From Rubrivivax sp. (lineage in GTDB: Bacteria > Pseudomonadota > Gammaproteobacteria > Burkholderiales > Burkholderiaceae_C), in the NCBI GenBank assembly GCA_004210455.1, contig SEFA01000014.1, forward strand, positions 62,001 through 126,000: a DNA stretch of 64,000 bases, read 5' to 3'. Below are positions 17,344 to 26,800 of this stretch, piece after piece. Both the position numbers and the translations under genes were made by a program. Each line of letters starts with the position of its first letter. Positions within the stretch are counted from its first letter, which is position 1. The notes under the pieces were generated by a model. That model was not told the origin of the DNA and ran no database searches. It saw nothing but the letters and a program-made list of their open reading frames with translations.

Positions 17344-19707
17344 ATGGCACATCAGGAACACGATCACCGCCCCGCCGAGCCCGAGTCCGCCGCCACGTCC
17401 TGTGGCGGATGCTGCGGGCACACGGCCGTCGCGCCTGAGCTGGCGCCGGCCGTGCGTGGCCATCGCCACGATGCTGACGACGGTCATCAACACGACCACG
17501 ACCACGACCACGACCACGGCGCCTCGTGCGCCGCGCCGACGCCGAGGTCGCCGGCACCGACCGCCGAGGACCTCGCCGGGACGACGCGGCAGCGCTATTT
17601 CATCGCCGGCATGGATTGCCCGACCGAGGAAGGCCTGCTGCGCAAGCAGCTGCAGGGGAAGAACGGCGTGGTCGCGCTCGAATTCGACCTGATCAACCGC
17701 CTGCTCGACGTCCATCACCGCCTGCCCGATGACGCGCCGCTGCGCGCGGCGATCAACGCGGCCGGCATGAGCGCCGAGCCCATCGAGGCCGAAGCCCCGC
17801 CGCCCGCGCCGCCGCCGGCGATCTCGACCGGCCTGAAGTGGCGCATGGCGATTGCGGGTCTCGCCGCGATCGCGGCGGAGACGCTGGCGTTCTCCGGCTT
17901 CGACGAATCCGGTCCGGTGGTGATCGCGCTGTCGGTGGCGACCATGCTGCTGGGTGGCCTGCCGACGCTGCGCAAGGGCTGGATCGCGCTGAAGAGCGTG
18001 ACGCTCAACATCCACCTGCTGATGAGCCTGGCGGTGATCGGCGCGATCGTGCTGGGCCAGTGGCCGGAGGCGGCGATGGTGGTGTGGCTGTTCGGCCTGT
18101 CCGAGATGATGGAGAGCCTGAGCCTGGCCCGCGCCCGCGATGCGATCCGCGCGTTGACGCAGCTCGCCCCGGAGACCGCGCAGGTGCAGGGCGCCGACGG
18201 CCGTTGGACCGCGGTGCCCGCGGCGGACGTGGCCATCGGCGCGCGGGTCCGCGTTCCTCCGGGCGAGCGCGTGCCGCTGGACGGCCGCCTGCTCGCCGGA
18301 CGTTCCAGCTTGAACGAGGCCGCGCTGACCGGCGAGGCGATGCCGGTCGACAAGGCTCCCGGCGATGCGCTGCTGGCCGGCAGCATCAACGGCGACGGCC
18401 TGCTGGAAATGGAAATCACCGCCGGCAAGGGCCACACGCTGCTCGACCGCATGGCCGCGGCCGTGCAGCAGGCGCAATCGCAACGCGCGCCGACGCAGGC
18501 CTTCATCGACCGCTTCGCCCGCGTGTACACGCCGGCGGTGGTGCTCGTCGCCGTCGCGATGGCGGTGCTGCCGCCGTTGCTGGACCTCGGTGCCTGGAGC
18601 GACTGGGTCTACAAGGGCCTGGTCCTGCTGGTGATCGCGTGCCCGTGCGCGCTGGTGATCTCGACGCCGGTGACGGTCGTCAGCGGTCTGGCCTCGGCGG
18701 CGCGGCGCGGCATCCTGATCAAGGGCGGCCTCTACCTGGAGCGCGCGCGGCAGTTGAAGACGCTGGCCTTCGACAAGACCGGCACGCTGACCGAAGGCCG
18801 GCCGCAACTGGCGACGGTGCAGCCGCTGTACCCGTCGGTGAATGCCGACCACGCGCTGCACCTGGCCGCGCGGCTCGATGCTGGCAGCACGCACCCGCTC
18901 GCGCAGGCGATCGTCGCGGCGCACGCGCAGCGCGTGGGGACCGTGCTGGAGCCGGTCGATCATCTGCAGAACCTGCCGGGCCTGGGCCTGACCGCGCGAC
19001 TGGACGGCGCCGATTTCGCGCTCGGCAATGAACGGCTGGCTGAGCAGCGGGGCGCCGTCGACGACGAGGCGCGCGACGCGGCCCGCGCGCTCCAGGCGCA
19101 GGGCCACACGCTGGTCTGGCTGATGCGCGGCACCCAGACGCTGGCCTTGCTGGCGTTGTCGGACACCCCCAGACCCGAGGCTGCCGAGGTGCTCAGGACG
19201 CTGCGCGCGCGCGGCCTGTCGCTGACGATGCTCAGCGGCGACCAGCGTCCGAGCGCCGTCGCGATGGCGGGCCGGCTCGGCATGCCGGAGGACGCCGTGC
19301 GCGCGCCGCTGCTGCCGCAGGACAAGCTCGAGGCGATCGCCAGACTCGCCGACGAACAGGGACCGGTCGCGATGATCGGCGACGGCGTCAACGACGCGCC
19401 GGCGCTGGCGCGCGCGGACATCGCGATCGCGATGGGCGCCGCCGGCAGCGCGACCGCGCTGGAGACCGCGGACATCGCGCTGATGCAGGACGACCTGCGC
19501 AGGCTGCCCGAGTTGATCGACCTGTCCGAGCGCGTCGCGACGGTGTTGAAGCAGAACATCGTCGTCGCGCTGGGCCTGAAGGCGATCGTGGCCGCGTTGA
19601 CGCTGGCAGGCATCGGCTCGCTGTGGCTGGCGGTCCTGGCCGATGCGGGCGCGAGCCTGCTGGTGGTGCTCAACGGCCTGCGGCTGCTGCGCGAGGAGCG
19701 CCCCTGA
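17344..19707 (+). CDS. cadA: Cd/Zn/Pb-translocating P-type ATPase
   Basis: 787-residue P1B-type ATPase that exports divalent soft metals. The N-terminus is metal-rich: CGGCC at about 20-24 and a His/Asp run (HQHDHDHDHDHG) at about 48-59, followed by a heavy-metal-associated domain with GMDCPTEE (89-96). The transport motif CPCALVIST (about 435) defines the CPC class, with DKTGTLTEG (about 477), STHPLAQAI (about 515) and GDGVNDAPAL (about 680) for phosphorylation and nucleotide binding. No other in-frame ATG precedes the metal-binding domain, so 17344 is the start despite the lack of a ribosome binding site. It is regulated by the divergent MerR gene. Confidence 0.93.
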   Translation: MAHQEHDHRPAEPESAATSCGGCCGHTAVAPELAPAVRGHRHDADDGHQHDHDHDHDHGASCAAPTPRSPAPTAEDLAGTTRQRYFIAGMDCPTEEGLLRKQLQGKNGVVALEFDLINRLLDVHHRLPDDAPLRAAINAAGMSAEPIEAEAPPPAPPPAISTGLKWRMAIAGLAAIAAETLAFSGFDESGPVVIALSVATMLLGGLPTLRKGWIALKSVTLNIHLLMSLAVIGAIVLGQWPEAAMVVWLFGLSEMMESLSLARARDAIRALTQLAPETAQVQGADGRWTAVPAADVAIGARVRVPPGERVPLDGRLLAGRSSLNEAALTGEAMPVDKAPGDALLAGSINGDGLLEMEITAGKGHTLLDRMAAAVQQAQSQRAPTQAFIDRFARVYTPAVVLVAVAMAVLPPLLDLGAWSDWVYKGLVLLVIACPCALVISTPVTVVSGLASAARRGILIKGGLYLERARQLKTLAFDKTGTLTEGRPQLATVQPLYPSVNADHALHLAARLDAGSTHPLAQAIVAAHAQRVGTVLEPVDHLQNLPGLGLTARLDGADFALGNERLAEQRGAVDDEARDAARALQAQGHTLVWLMRGTQTLALLALSDTPRPEAAEVLRTLRARGLSLTMLSGDQRPSAVAMAGRLGMPEDAVRAPLLPQDKLEAIARLADEQGPVAMIGDGVNDAPALARADIAIAMGAAGSATALETADIALMQDDLRRLPELIDLSERVATVLKQNIVVALGLKAIVAALTLAGIGSLWLAVLADAGASLLVVLNGLRLLREERP
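17491..17518 (+). repeat. In-frame hexanucleotide tandem repeat in cadA
   Basis: CACGAC is repeated about four and a half times and encodes the alternating His-Asp run of the N-terminal metal-binding region. Because the unit is 6 bases, gain or loss would change the number of His-Asp pairs without a frameshift. Confidence 0.7.
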
Positions 19708-19766
19708 ACGCGGCGCGGGAAGCCGCCCACAAGGTGTGCGGACGGCCCTGGGAAGGGTCTCCGCAC

Positions 19767-19936
19767 CTAGGGTGAGCCCTAGTGTCGACGGGCGAGTTCA
19801 AGCTGACCTTTCACTGACAATGGCGCCGCCTGCCGCTGGCGGGCCCCAAGGGATCGGATCGATCCGGGGCCTGGACCAGCGGCAAACGCGTTCTGATCCC
19901 TGGAACGCGGTTTCCCGTGACCCGGAGCGCCGGGTC
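19767..19936. promoter_or_regulatory. Palindrome-rich leader of the peptide transporter
   Basis: The 263-base spacer before the transporter holds three inverted repeats: CTAGGG/CCCTAG at 19767-19782 with a TGAG centre, the perfect 12-bp palindrome CGGATCGATCCG at 19856-19867, and GACCCGG/CCGGGTC at 19919-19936 with an AGCG loop, 34 bases before the TTG start. No poly-T follows any of them, so operators or leader hairpins are more likely than terminators. Confidence 0.4.
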
Positions 19937-19970
19937 ATCGATCCTTTAGCGATCCATCACGGAGCGTCGT

Positions 19971-21512
19971 TTGAACACAATTCAAACTCCCGGAGCGCGG
20001 CAGACCATCCTCGGCCAGCCCAACAGCCTGTTCGTCCTGTTCTTCACCGAGATGTGGGAACGGTTCTCCTACTACGGCATGCGGGCGCTGCTCGTGCTGT
20101 ATCTCATCTCCGAGGCCGCCAAGGGCGGCTGGGGCTGGACGCGCGAGGAGGCGACCAGCCTCTACGGCACGTACACGATGCTGGTGTACCTGACGCCGAT
20201 CATCGGCGGCTACATCGCGGACCGCTTCCTGGGCACGCGGCGCTCGGTGGTGCTGGGTGGCTTCATCATCGCGGCGGGTCACATCGCGCTGTTCTTCGAT
20301 ACCAAGGCGACCTTCTACGCCGGTCTGGGTCTGGTGATCCTGGGCACGGGCCTGTTCAAGCCGAACATCTCGGCGATCGTGGGCCAGCTCTACAACAAGG
20401 ACAACGAAGGCCAGCGTGACGGCGGCTACACGCTGTTCTACATGGGCGTGAATGCCGGTGCCTTCTTCGGCATCTCGCTGTGCGGCTACATCGGCGAGAA
20501 GATCGGCTGGCACTACGGCTTCGGCCTGGCGGCGGTCTTCATGATCCTGGGCGCGCTGCAGTTCTGGCTGGCGCAGGGCATCTTCGGCGACATCGGCGGC
20601 GCGCCGAGCAAGAACGCGCCGGTGGTGGACACGAGCGAGCCGCTGGACGACACGCCCGCGCACATCGTGCGCGACCGCCTGATCGCGATCGGCGTGTTCT
20701 CGTTCTTCACGATCTTCTTCTGGTTCGCCTTCGAGCAGGCCGGCGGATCCATGACCATCTTCGCGGCGGACTACACGGACCGCGCCCTGGTGGGCACGAG
20801 CGGACTGATCTTCAAGATCGTCAACTCGCTCATGACGCTGATCCCGGTGGCGATCCTGAGCTGGCTGCTGGTCAAGCTGGGCCGCAGCACCGAGGGCCTG
20901 TACAAGGCGTCGAACCTGCTGCTGGCGCTGGCGCTGGCGGTGATCTGGGGACTGTCGCTGTGGATGCTGGGGCGCGAGTTCCAGATGGAGCAATCGGAGA
21001 TTCCGGCCACCTGGTTCGGCGTGCTGAATTCCTTCTTCCTGGTGATCCTGGCGCCGATGTTCAGCAAGATGTGGGAGCGTCGCTGGAACCCCAGCGGTCC
21101 GGTGAAGTTCGGCGTCGGTCTGGTGCTGCTGGGCCTGGGCTTCGCGGCGCTGTCGTACGGCGCGTCGGGCATCCCGGCGGGCGCGAAGACGGCGCAGGTC
21201 AGCATGATCTTCCTGACGCTGGCCTACCTGCTGCACACGATGGGCGAGCTGTGCCTGTCGCCGGTCGGCCTGTCCTACATCTCCAAGCTGGCGCCGGCGC
21301 GCCTGCTGGGCCTGATGTTTGGCGTCTGGTTCGTCAACGCCGCGATCGCCAACAAGATCGCCGGCATGACGGGCTCGTACATCGACGCCATCTCGTCGAC
21401 GTACTCGATGTCCACCTTCTTCCTCATCTTCACCATCGTCCCCGCGGGCGCCGGCGTGCTTCTGATGATGCTCAGCCCGGTCATGAAGAAGCTGATGCAC
21501 GGGGTGCATTGA
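19971..21512 (+). CDS. POT-family proton-dependent oligopeptide transporter
   Basis: 513-residue inner-membrane symporter for di- and tripeptides (PTR2/POT family, like DtpA-D). The signature FFTEMWERFSYYGMRALLVLY contains the ExxER motif needed for proton coupling, and GTGLFKPNISAIVGQLY and FFWFAFEQAGGSM are also family blocks; about 14 hydrophobic segments are present. The start is a TTG with GGAG about 9 bases upstream (MNTIQTPGARQTILGQPNSL); no ATG lies near it. It is transcribed alone and ends in a strong terminator at 21546-21572. Confidence 0.93.
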   Translation: MNTIQTPGARQTILGQPNSLFVLFFTEMWERFSYYGMRALLVLYLISEAAKGGWGWTREEATSLYGTYTMLVYLTPIIGGYIADRFLGTRRSVVLGGFIIAAGHIALFFDTKATFYAGLGLVILGTGLFKPNISAIVGQLYNKDNEGQRDGGYTLFYMGVNAGAFFGISLCGYIGEKIGWHYGFGLAAVFMILGALQFWLAQGIFGDIGGAPSKNAPVVDTSEPLDDTPAHIVRDRLIAIGVFSFFTIFFWFAFEQAGGSMTIFAADYTDRALVGTSGLIFKIVNSLMTLIPVAILSWLLVKLGRSTEGLYKASNLLLALALAVIWGLSLWMLGREFQMEQSEIPATWFGVLNSFFLVILAPMFSKMWERRWNPSGPVKFGVGLVLLGLGFAALSYGASGIPAGAKTAQVSMIFLTLAYLLHTMGELCLSPVGLSYISKLAPARLLGLMFGVWFVNAAIANKIAGMTGSYIDAISSTYSMSTFFLIFTIVPAGAGVLLMMLSPVMKKLMHGVH

Positions 21513-21545
21513 TCCAAGGCGCCCAGCGCCTTCCTCGAATCGATC

Positions 21546-21572
21546 AAACCCGGGCCTCGCCCCGGGTTTTTT
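21546..21572 (+). terminator. Rho-independent terminator of the POT transporter
   Basis: AAACCCGGG (21546-21554) pairs with CCCGGGTTT (21561-21569), with a 6-base loop and a run of six T from 21567. Confidence 0.9.
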
Positions 21573-21675
21573 CTTGGCCCCCGTTGCCATAGGATCGCTC
21601 CCTGGCCGGAGCACAGCCGCTCCCTCTACAGGCGCAATCGTCGGCGACCGACGAGAACTCGATCCGAGTGCGCTC

Positions 21676-22320
21676 ATGACCTTCCAGATCCTTCTCCCTT
21701 CCACGCTGCAGCCCTTCGGGCATGCGTTGGTCCGCTCGCTGTTCCAGTCCGAACGGGATGTTTCCCCCAAAGGCATCACCGTACTGGTGCGCGGCGAAGT
21801 GCTGGCTTTTCCCAGCCGCGTCTACTGCGCGCCGGATCGCCTTCACGCTGTCGTGGACCATGCAACGGCCGACGCCAGGAAACTCGCGCTCTGCTTCGGC
21901 ACCCGTCATCACGACGGGCACATCCGCGAAGCCTGCCTGAGACGCCTTGGCGCCATGGATACGCCGTGGGCCATCCCGTTCTGGATCCAGCTTCTCGGGG
22001 AATACGTGGTCGAGATCGCCGAGGTCGTCGTCGAGGCGGTCGCCAGCGCGGACCCGACCGAACTCGCTGATTTCGTAACTGGCAACCCGGGCTTCATGGC
22101 GACGACGCGGCGCAGGGTCATCAGCTACTGGGACTGCTATCACCGAGACCGCTGGAGCACCGTGACCACGTATCCCGCCATGGTGGCTCTCAATGCGATC
22201 GCACGTGTGGCCACGCGGTCGGTCGCTTCTGACTACCCGCCGCTCACTCAAGAGCAGCACCAGTTGATCGCCTTGGCTGAACCTGCGACTCGCGGGCCGG
22301 TGCTCGACAGGTTAGTGTGA
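21676..22320 (+). CDS. Hypothetical protein, mostly helical
   Basis: 214-residue protein that I do not recognise. The N-terminal third looks like a beta-rich domain (MTFQILLPSTLQPFGHALVR, then ITVLVRGEVLAFPSRVY), and the remainder looks helical with a HEAT-like feel (HIREACLRRLGAMDTPWAIPFWIQLLGEYVVEIAEVVVEAV). There is no signal peptide or membrane segment. The frame opens upstream at 21574, but the ATG at 21676 is the first that follows the POT terminator with enough room for a leader; a ribosome binding site is weak. It is possibly an immunity- or HEAT-like protein, but this is only a guess. It lies between the POT gene and the RND operon without close linkage to either. Confidence 0.55.
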   Translation: MTFQILLPSTLQPFGHALVRSLFQSERDVSPKGITVLVRGEVLAFPSRVYCAPDRLHAVVDHATADARKLALCFGTRHHDGHIREACLRRLGAMDTPWAIPFWIQLLGEYVVEIAEVVVEAVASADPTELADFVTGNPGFMATTRRRVISYWDCYHRDRWSTVTTYPAMVALNAIARVATRSVASDYPPLTQEQHQLIALAEPATRGPVLDRLV

Positions 22321-22400
22321 GGCGGGCTGGCGAAGGGGTGTCCGCAAGGGCGAAGTCCCAGTCCGGCGTCCTTGCCCAATCCTCCGAAGCCGCATCCTCC

Positions 22401-22488
22401 TGACGTTTTCCGTCAGTGTCTCCCACGAGACTTGCTCACAACCTTGCCCAGGCAGTCAATCGTCTTTGAATAGCCCTCCGCCGGAGGG
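22401..22488. promoter_or_regulatory. Inverted repeats upstream of the RND operon
   Basis: CTGACG/CGTCAG (22401-22417, TTTTC loop) and CCCTCCG/CGGAGGG (22474-22488) lie in the 269-base spacer before the efflux operon. A possible promoter (TTGCCC at 22444-22449, TGAATA 17 bases further) lies between them. No regulator gene adjoins the operon. Confidence 0.35.
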
Positions 22489-22589
22489 ACAGGTATTGCC
22501 TGGGTCACTGGCTGGCTTTTCGTGTACCGCGTACATTCCGCCGCACGCTGCGGTGCAACAGATGCCGCGTGCGCTTTCGGGAGTGATGC

Positions 22590-23786
22590 ATGGCTGGACC
22601 TTCTTTCAATCGCAACGCCGTCGCCGGCGCCCTGGTGGCGCTGCTGCTGACCGCCTGTGGACAATCACAGGATCAACAACAACAGCATGGCGGCCCCCCG
22701 CCCGTGACGGTCGCCCCGGCGATCTCGCGCGAAGTCCAGGACTTCGATGAATTCACCGCGCGCCTGGAAGCGCCCGACACCGTCGAGATCCGTGCCCGTG
22801 TCGCCGGAACACTCGACAAGGTCCACTTCCGCGAGGGACAGGTCGTCAAGAAGGGCGACCCGCTCTTCACCATCGACCCGCGTCCGTTCCAGGCCGAAGT
22901 CGCCCGCGCCGAGGCCCAGGCCGCCGCCGCCCGCACCGCCGCCGAACTGAGCAAGTCCGACCTGGGCCGCGCCGAGAAGCTCGTCGCCATCCAGGGCGTC
23001 AGCCAGCAGGAGATCGACCAGCTCAAGGCCGCCGTCCGCAACAACGACGCCAACATCCGCGCCGCCGAAGCCGCCGTCACCCAGGCCAAGCTGAATGTGG
23101 AGTTCACCCAGGTCCGTGCCCCGGTCACCGGCCGCAGCTCGCGCGCCAACGTGACGCCCGGCAACCTCGTGAACATCGGCGAGCCGGTGCTGACCACTGT
23201 GGTCTCCAGCGACAAGGTCTACGCCTACTTCGACGCCAGCGAGGCGACCTTCCTGAAGTACGCCGCCGCCGCGCGCGCCGGCGGCGCCAAGCGCGAACAG
23301 GCCAGCAAGGTCCATCTGGGCCTGGCCAACGAGCAGGGCTACCCGCATGAAGGCCGCATGGACTTCGTCGACAACCGCCTGAATCCGGCCACCGCCACCA
23401 TCCGCGGCCGCGCCGTCTTCGACAACAAGGACGGACTCTTCGTCCCCGGCCTGTTCGCCCGCGTCAAGCTGGAAGGCACCGGCTCCTACACCGCCACGCT
23501 GATCCCGGACCGCGCCATCGGGACCGACCAGGCCAACAAGGTCGTGATGGTCGTGGGCGCCAACAACATCGTGGCGCCTCGTCCGGTCCAGGCCGGCGCG
23601 CTGTTCGACGGCTACCGCGTGGTCCAGGGCGTCAAGCCCGGCGAGCTCGTGATCATCGACGGCCTCCAGCATGCGATGCCCGGCGCGCCCGTCACGCCGC
23701 AGCAGGCCAAGCTCGACGACAAGGGACGCCCCGTCGCCGCGCCGCAAGGCGCCGCCCCCGCCGCTCCCGCCGCGTCGTCGAAGTAA
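22590..23786 (+). CDS. RND efflux periplasmic adaptor (MexE/AcrA-like lipoprotein)
   Basis: 398-residue membrane-fusion protein that links an RND pump to an outer-membrane channel. The signal sequence ends in the lipobox LLTAC, so the protein is anchored by lipid in the periplasm. It shows the paired lipoyl half-motifs (VEIRARVAGTLDKVHFREGQVVKKGDPLFTIDPRPF) and a long coiled-coil hairpin (about residues 100-160), then beta-barrel and membrane-proximal domains. REVQDFDEFTARLEAPDTVE is typical of the MexE branch. GGGAG lies 9 bases before the ATG. It is the first gene of a three-gene operon with an 18-base gap to the pump. Confidence 0.92.
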   Translation: MAGPSFNRNAVAGALVALLLTACGQSQDQQQQHGGPPPVTVAPAISREVQDFDEFTARLEAPDTVEIRARVAGTLDKVHFREGQVVKKGDPLFTIDPRPFQAEVARAEAQAAAARTAAELSKSDLGRAEKLVAIQGVSQQEIDQLKAAVRNNDANIRAAEAAVTQAKLNVEFTQVRAPVTGRSSRANVTPGNLVNIGEPVLTTVVSSDKVYAYFDASEATFLKYAAAARAGGAKREQASKVHLGLANEQGYPHEGRMDFVDNRLNPATATIRGRAVFDNKDGLFVPGLFARVKLEGTGSYTATLIPDRAIGTDQANKVVMVVGANNIVAPRPVQAGALFDGYRVVQGVKPGELVIIDGLQHAMPGAPVTPQQAKLDDKGRPVAAPQGAAPAAPAASSK

Positions 23787-23804
23787 CCCGACGCGAGGCC
23801 GTCC

Positions 23805-26800
23805 ATGGATATCTCACGCTTCTTCATCGAGCGGCCGCGCTTTGCGTCGGTCCTCTCGATCTTCATCTTCCTGGTGGGCCTGCTGGCGATCTTCCGGCTG
23901 CCCATCTCCGAGTACCCGGAAGTCGCGCCGCCGCAGGTCGTCGTGCGCGCCCAGTTCCCCGGCGCCAACCCGCGCGTGATCTCCGAGACGGTGGCGACGC
24001 CGCTCGAGGAACAGATCAACGGGCTGGAAAACGTCCTGTACTTCGACAGCCAGGCCACCGCCGACGGCGGCATGACGCTGACGGTCACCTTCAAGATCGG
24101 CACCAACCCGGAAGCCGCGGAAACGGCGGTCCAGAACCGCATCAACCGCGCGCTGCCGCGCCTGCCCGACATCGTCCGGCAGATCGGCGTGACGACCGAG
24201 AAGTCCAGTCCCAACCTGACCATGGTCGTCCACATGGTCAGCCCGGACAACAGCCGCGACGCGCTGTACCTGCGCAATTACGCGCAGCTGCAGGTCCGCG
24301 ACGAGCTGCTGCGCGTGCAGGGCATGGGCTCGGTGCAGGTCTTCGGCTCCGGCGACTACGCGATGCGCGTCTGGCTGGACCCGGCCAAGCTGGCCGGTCG
24401 CGGCCTGACCGCCTCCGACGTCACCAACGCCATCCGTGAGCAGAACACGCAGGTCGCGGCCGGTGTCGTCGGCGCGCCGCCGGCGCCCAAGGGCACCGAC
24501 TTCCAGCTGCAGATCAACACGCAGGGCCGCCTCGTCACCGAGGAAGAGTTCGCCGACGTCATCATCCGCACCGACACCGCCACCGGCGGCCTGGTCCGTG
24601 TGCGCGACGTGGGCCGCGTCGAGATGGGCCCCGGCACCTACGCGCTGCGCAGCCTGCTGAACAACAAGGAAGCCGTCGGTATCGGCATCTTCCAGGCGCC
24701 GCAGTCCAACGCGCTGAACATCTCCAAGGATGTGCGCGCGACGATGGAGCGCCTGAAGGCCAGCTTCCCGGCCGGCGTCAGCTACGACATCGTCTACGAC
24801 CCGACGCGTTTCGTCGCCACGTCCATCGAGAAGGTGATCCACACCCTGATCGAGGCCGTGCTGCTGGTCGTGCTGGTGGTGATCATCTTCCTGCAGACCT
24901 GGCGCGCCTCCATCATCCCGCTGCTGGCCGTGCCGGTGTCCATCGTCGGTACCTTCGCGGTGCTGCTGCTGCTGGGCTACTCGATCAACACGCTGACGCT
25001 GTTCGGGCTGGTGCTCGCGATCGGCATCGTGGTCGACGATGCGATCGTGGTGGTCGAGAACGTCGAGCGCAACCTCGAGGACGGCCTCACGCCGCATGCC
25101 GCGACGATCAAGGCGATGCAGGAGGTCTCCGGACCCATCATCGCGATCGCGCTGGTGCTGTGCGCGGTGTTCATCCCGCTGACCTTCGTGCCGGGCCTGT
25201 CGGGCCAGTTCTACCGCCAGTTCGCGGTCACGATCGCGATCTCGACGGTGATCTCGGCGTTCAACTCGCTGACCCTGTCGCCCGCCATGGCGGCCTTGCT
25301 GCTGCGTCCGCACGACGCGCCCAAGGACCCCATCATGAAGGTGATGGACAAGCTGTTCGGCCGGTTCTTCCACTGGTTCAACTGTTTCTTCCAGCGCCGC
25401 AGCGAAGGCTACAGCCGCGGCGTCACCGGCATCCTGAAGCGCAAGGGCGGCGCGCTGATCGTCTACGCGATCCTGCTGGGCCTGACCGCCCTGCTGTTCA
25501 CGCGCATCCCGTCGGGCTTCGTGCCCGCGCCGGACAAGCAGTACCTGATCGGCATCGCGCAGCTGCCGGCCGGCGCCACGCTCGACCGCACCGAGGAAGT
25601 CATCCGGCGCATGAGCGACATCGCGCTGAAGGTGCCCGGCATCCGGGACTCGATCGCCTTCCCGGGTCTGTCGATCGCCGGCTTCTCGGCCGCGCCCAAC
25701 GAAGGCATCGTGTTCTTCGGCCTGGACGAATTCGAGAACCGGACCTCCGCCGACAAGTCCAAGGACGCGATCCTGGGCAAGGTCAACGGCGCGATCCAGC
25801 AGATCCAGGGCGCGCGCATGTTCGTCGTGCCGCCGCCGGCGGTGGACGGCCTGGGCAACGCGGGCGGCTTCAAGGTGCAGGTGCAGGACCGCTCCGGCCT
25901 CGGCGAGCAGGCGCTCTACGGCGCCGTCTGGGGCACGCTGGGTCCGATCTACGGCGACGCGAAGAGCGGCATCGGCACGCCGTACTCGACCTACGACATC
26001 AACGTCCCGCAGCTCTTCGCCCACGTCGACCGGGTGAAGGCCAAGCAGATGGGCGTGAAGTTGCAGGACATCTACGACACGCTGCAGATCAACCTCGGCT
26101 CGCTGTACGTCAACGACTTCAGCCGCTTCGGCAAGACCTACCAGGTGATCGTGCAGGCTGATGCGCCCTACCGCGCCAACGCCGGCAGCATCACCGACCT
26201 GAAGACGCGCAACGAGAAGAACGAGATGGTGCCGCTGGGCGCGCTGATGAACGTCGATCCGACCTTCGGACCGACGCGCGTGACGCGCTACAACGGCTTC
26301 CCGAGCGCGGACATCAACGGCGCGGCCAAGCCCGGTTTCTCCAGCGGCCAGGCCGAGGCGGAGATCGAGCAGCGCCTGAAGAACCTGCCGCGCGGCATGA
26401 CCTACGAGTGGACGGAGCTGACCTACCAGGACCGGCTGACCCGCGACATCAAGGTCGGCGGTGTCGCGATCCCGACCCTGGGCGCGGTGCTGGCGATCTC
26501 GGTGCTGCTGGTGGTGCTGGTGCTCGCGGCCCAGTATGAAAGCTGGTCGCTGCCGCTGGCCATCATCCTGATCGTGCCGATGTGCATCCTGTCCGCGCTG
26601 TTCGGCGTGTGGCTGTCGCACTTCCCACCGTTCGCACAGGCCGGGGACCTCAACATCTTCAGTCAGGTGGCGCTGGTGGTGCTGGTCGGTCTGGCGTGCA
26701 AGAACGCGATCCTGATCGTCGAGTTCGCCAAGGAACTCGAGGAGCGCGGCGAAGCCCTGCACGACGCGATCATCCACGCCTGCCGCATGCGGCTGCGTCC

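Noticed and set aside
21544-22260. 238-codon open frame opposite the hypothetical gene at 21676
   Set aside because: It overlaps the POT terminator and has no family-like features; the plus-strand frame looks more protein-like, though certainty is limited.
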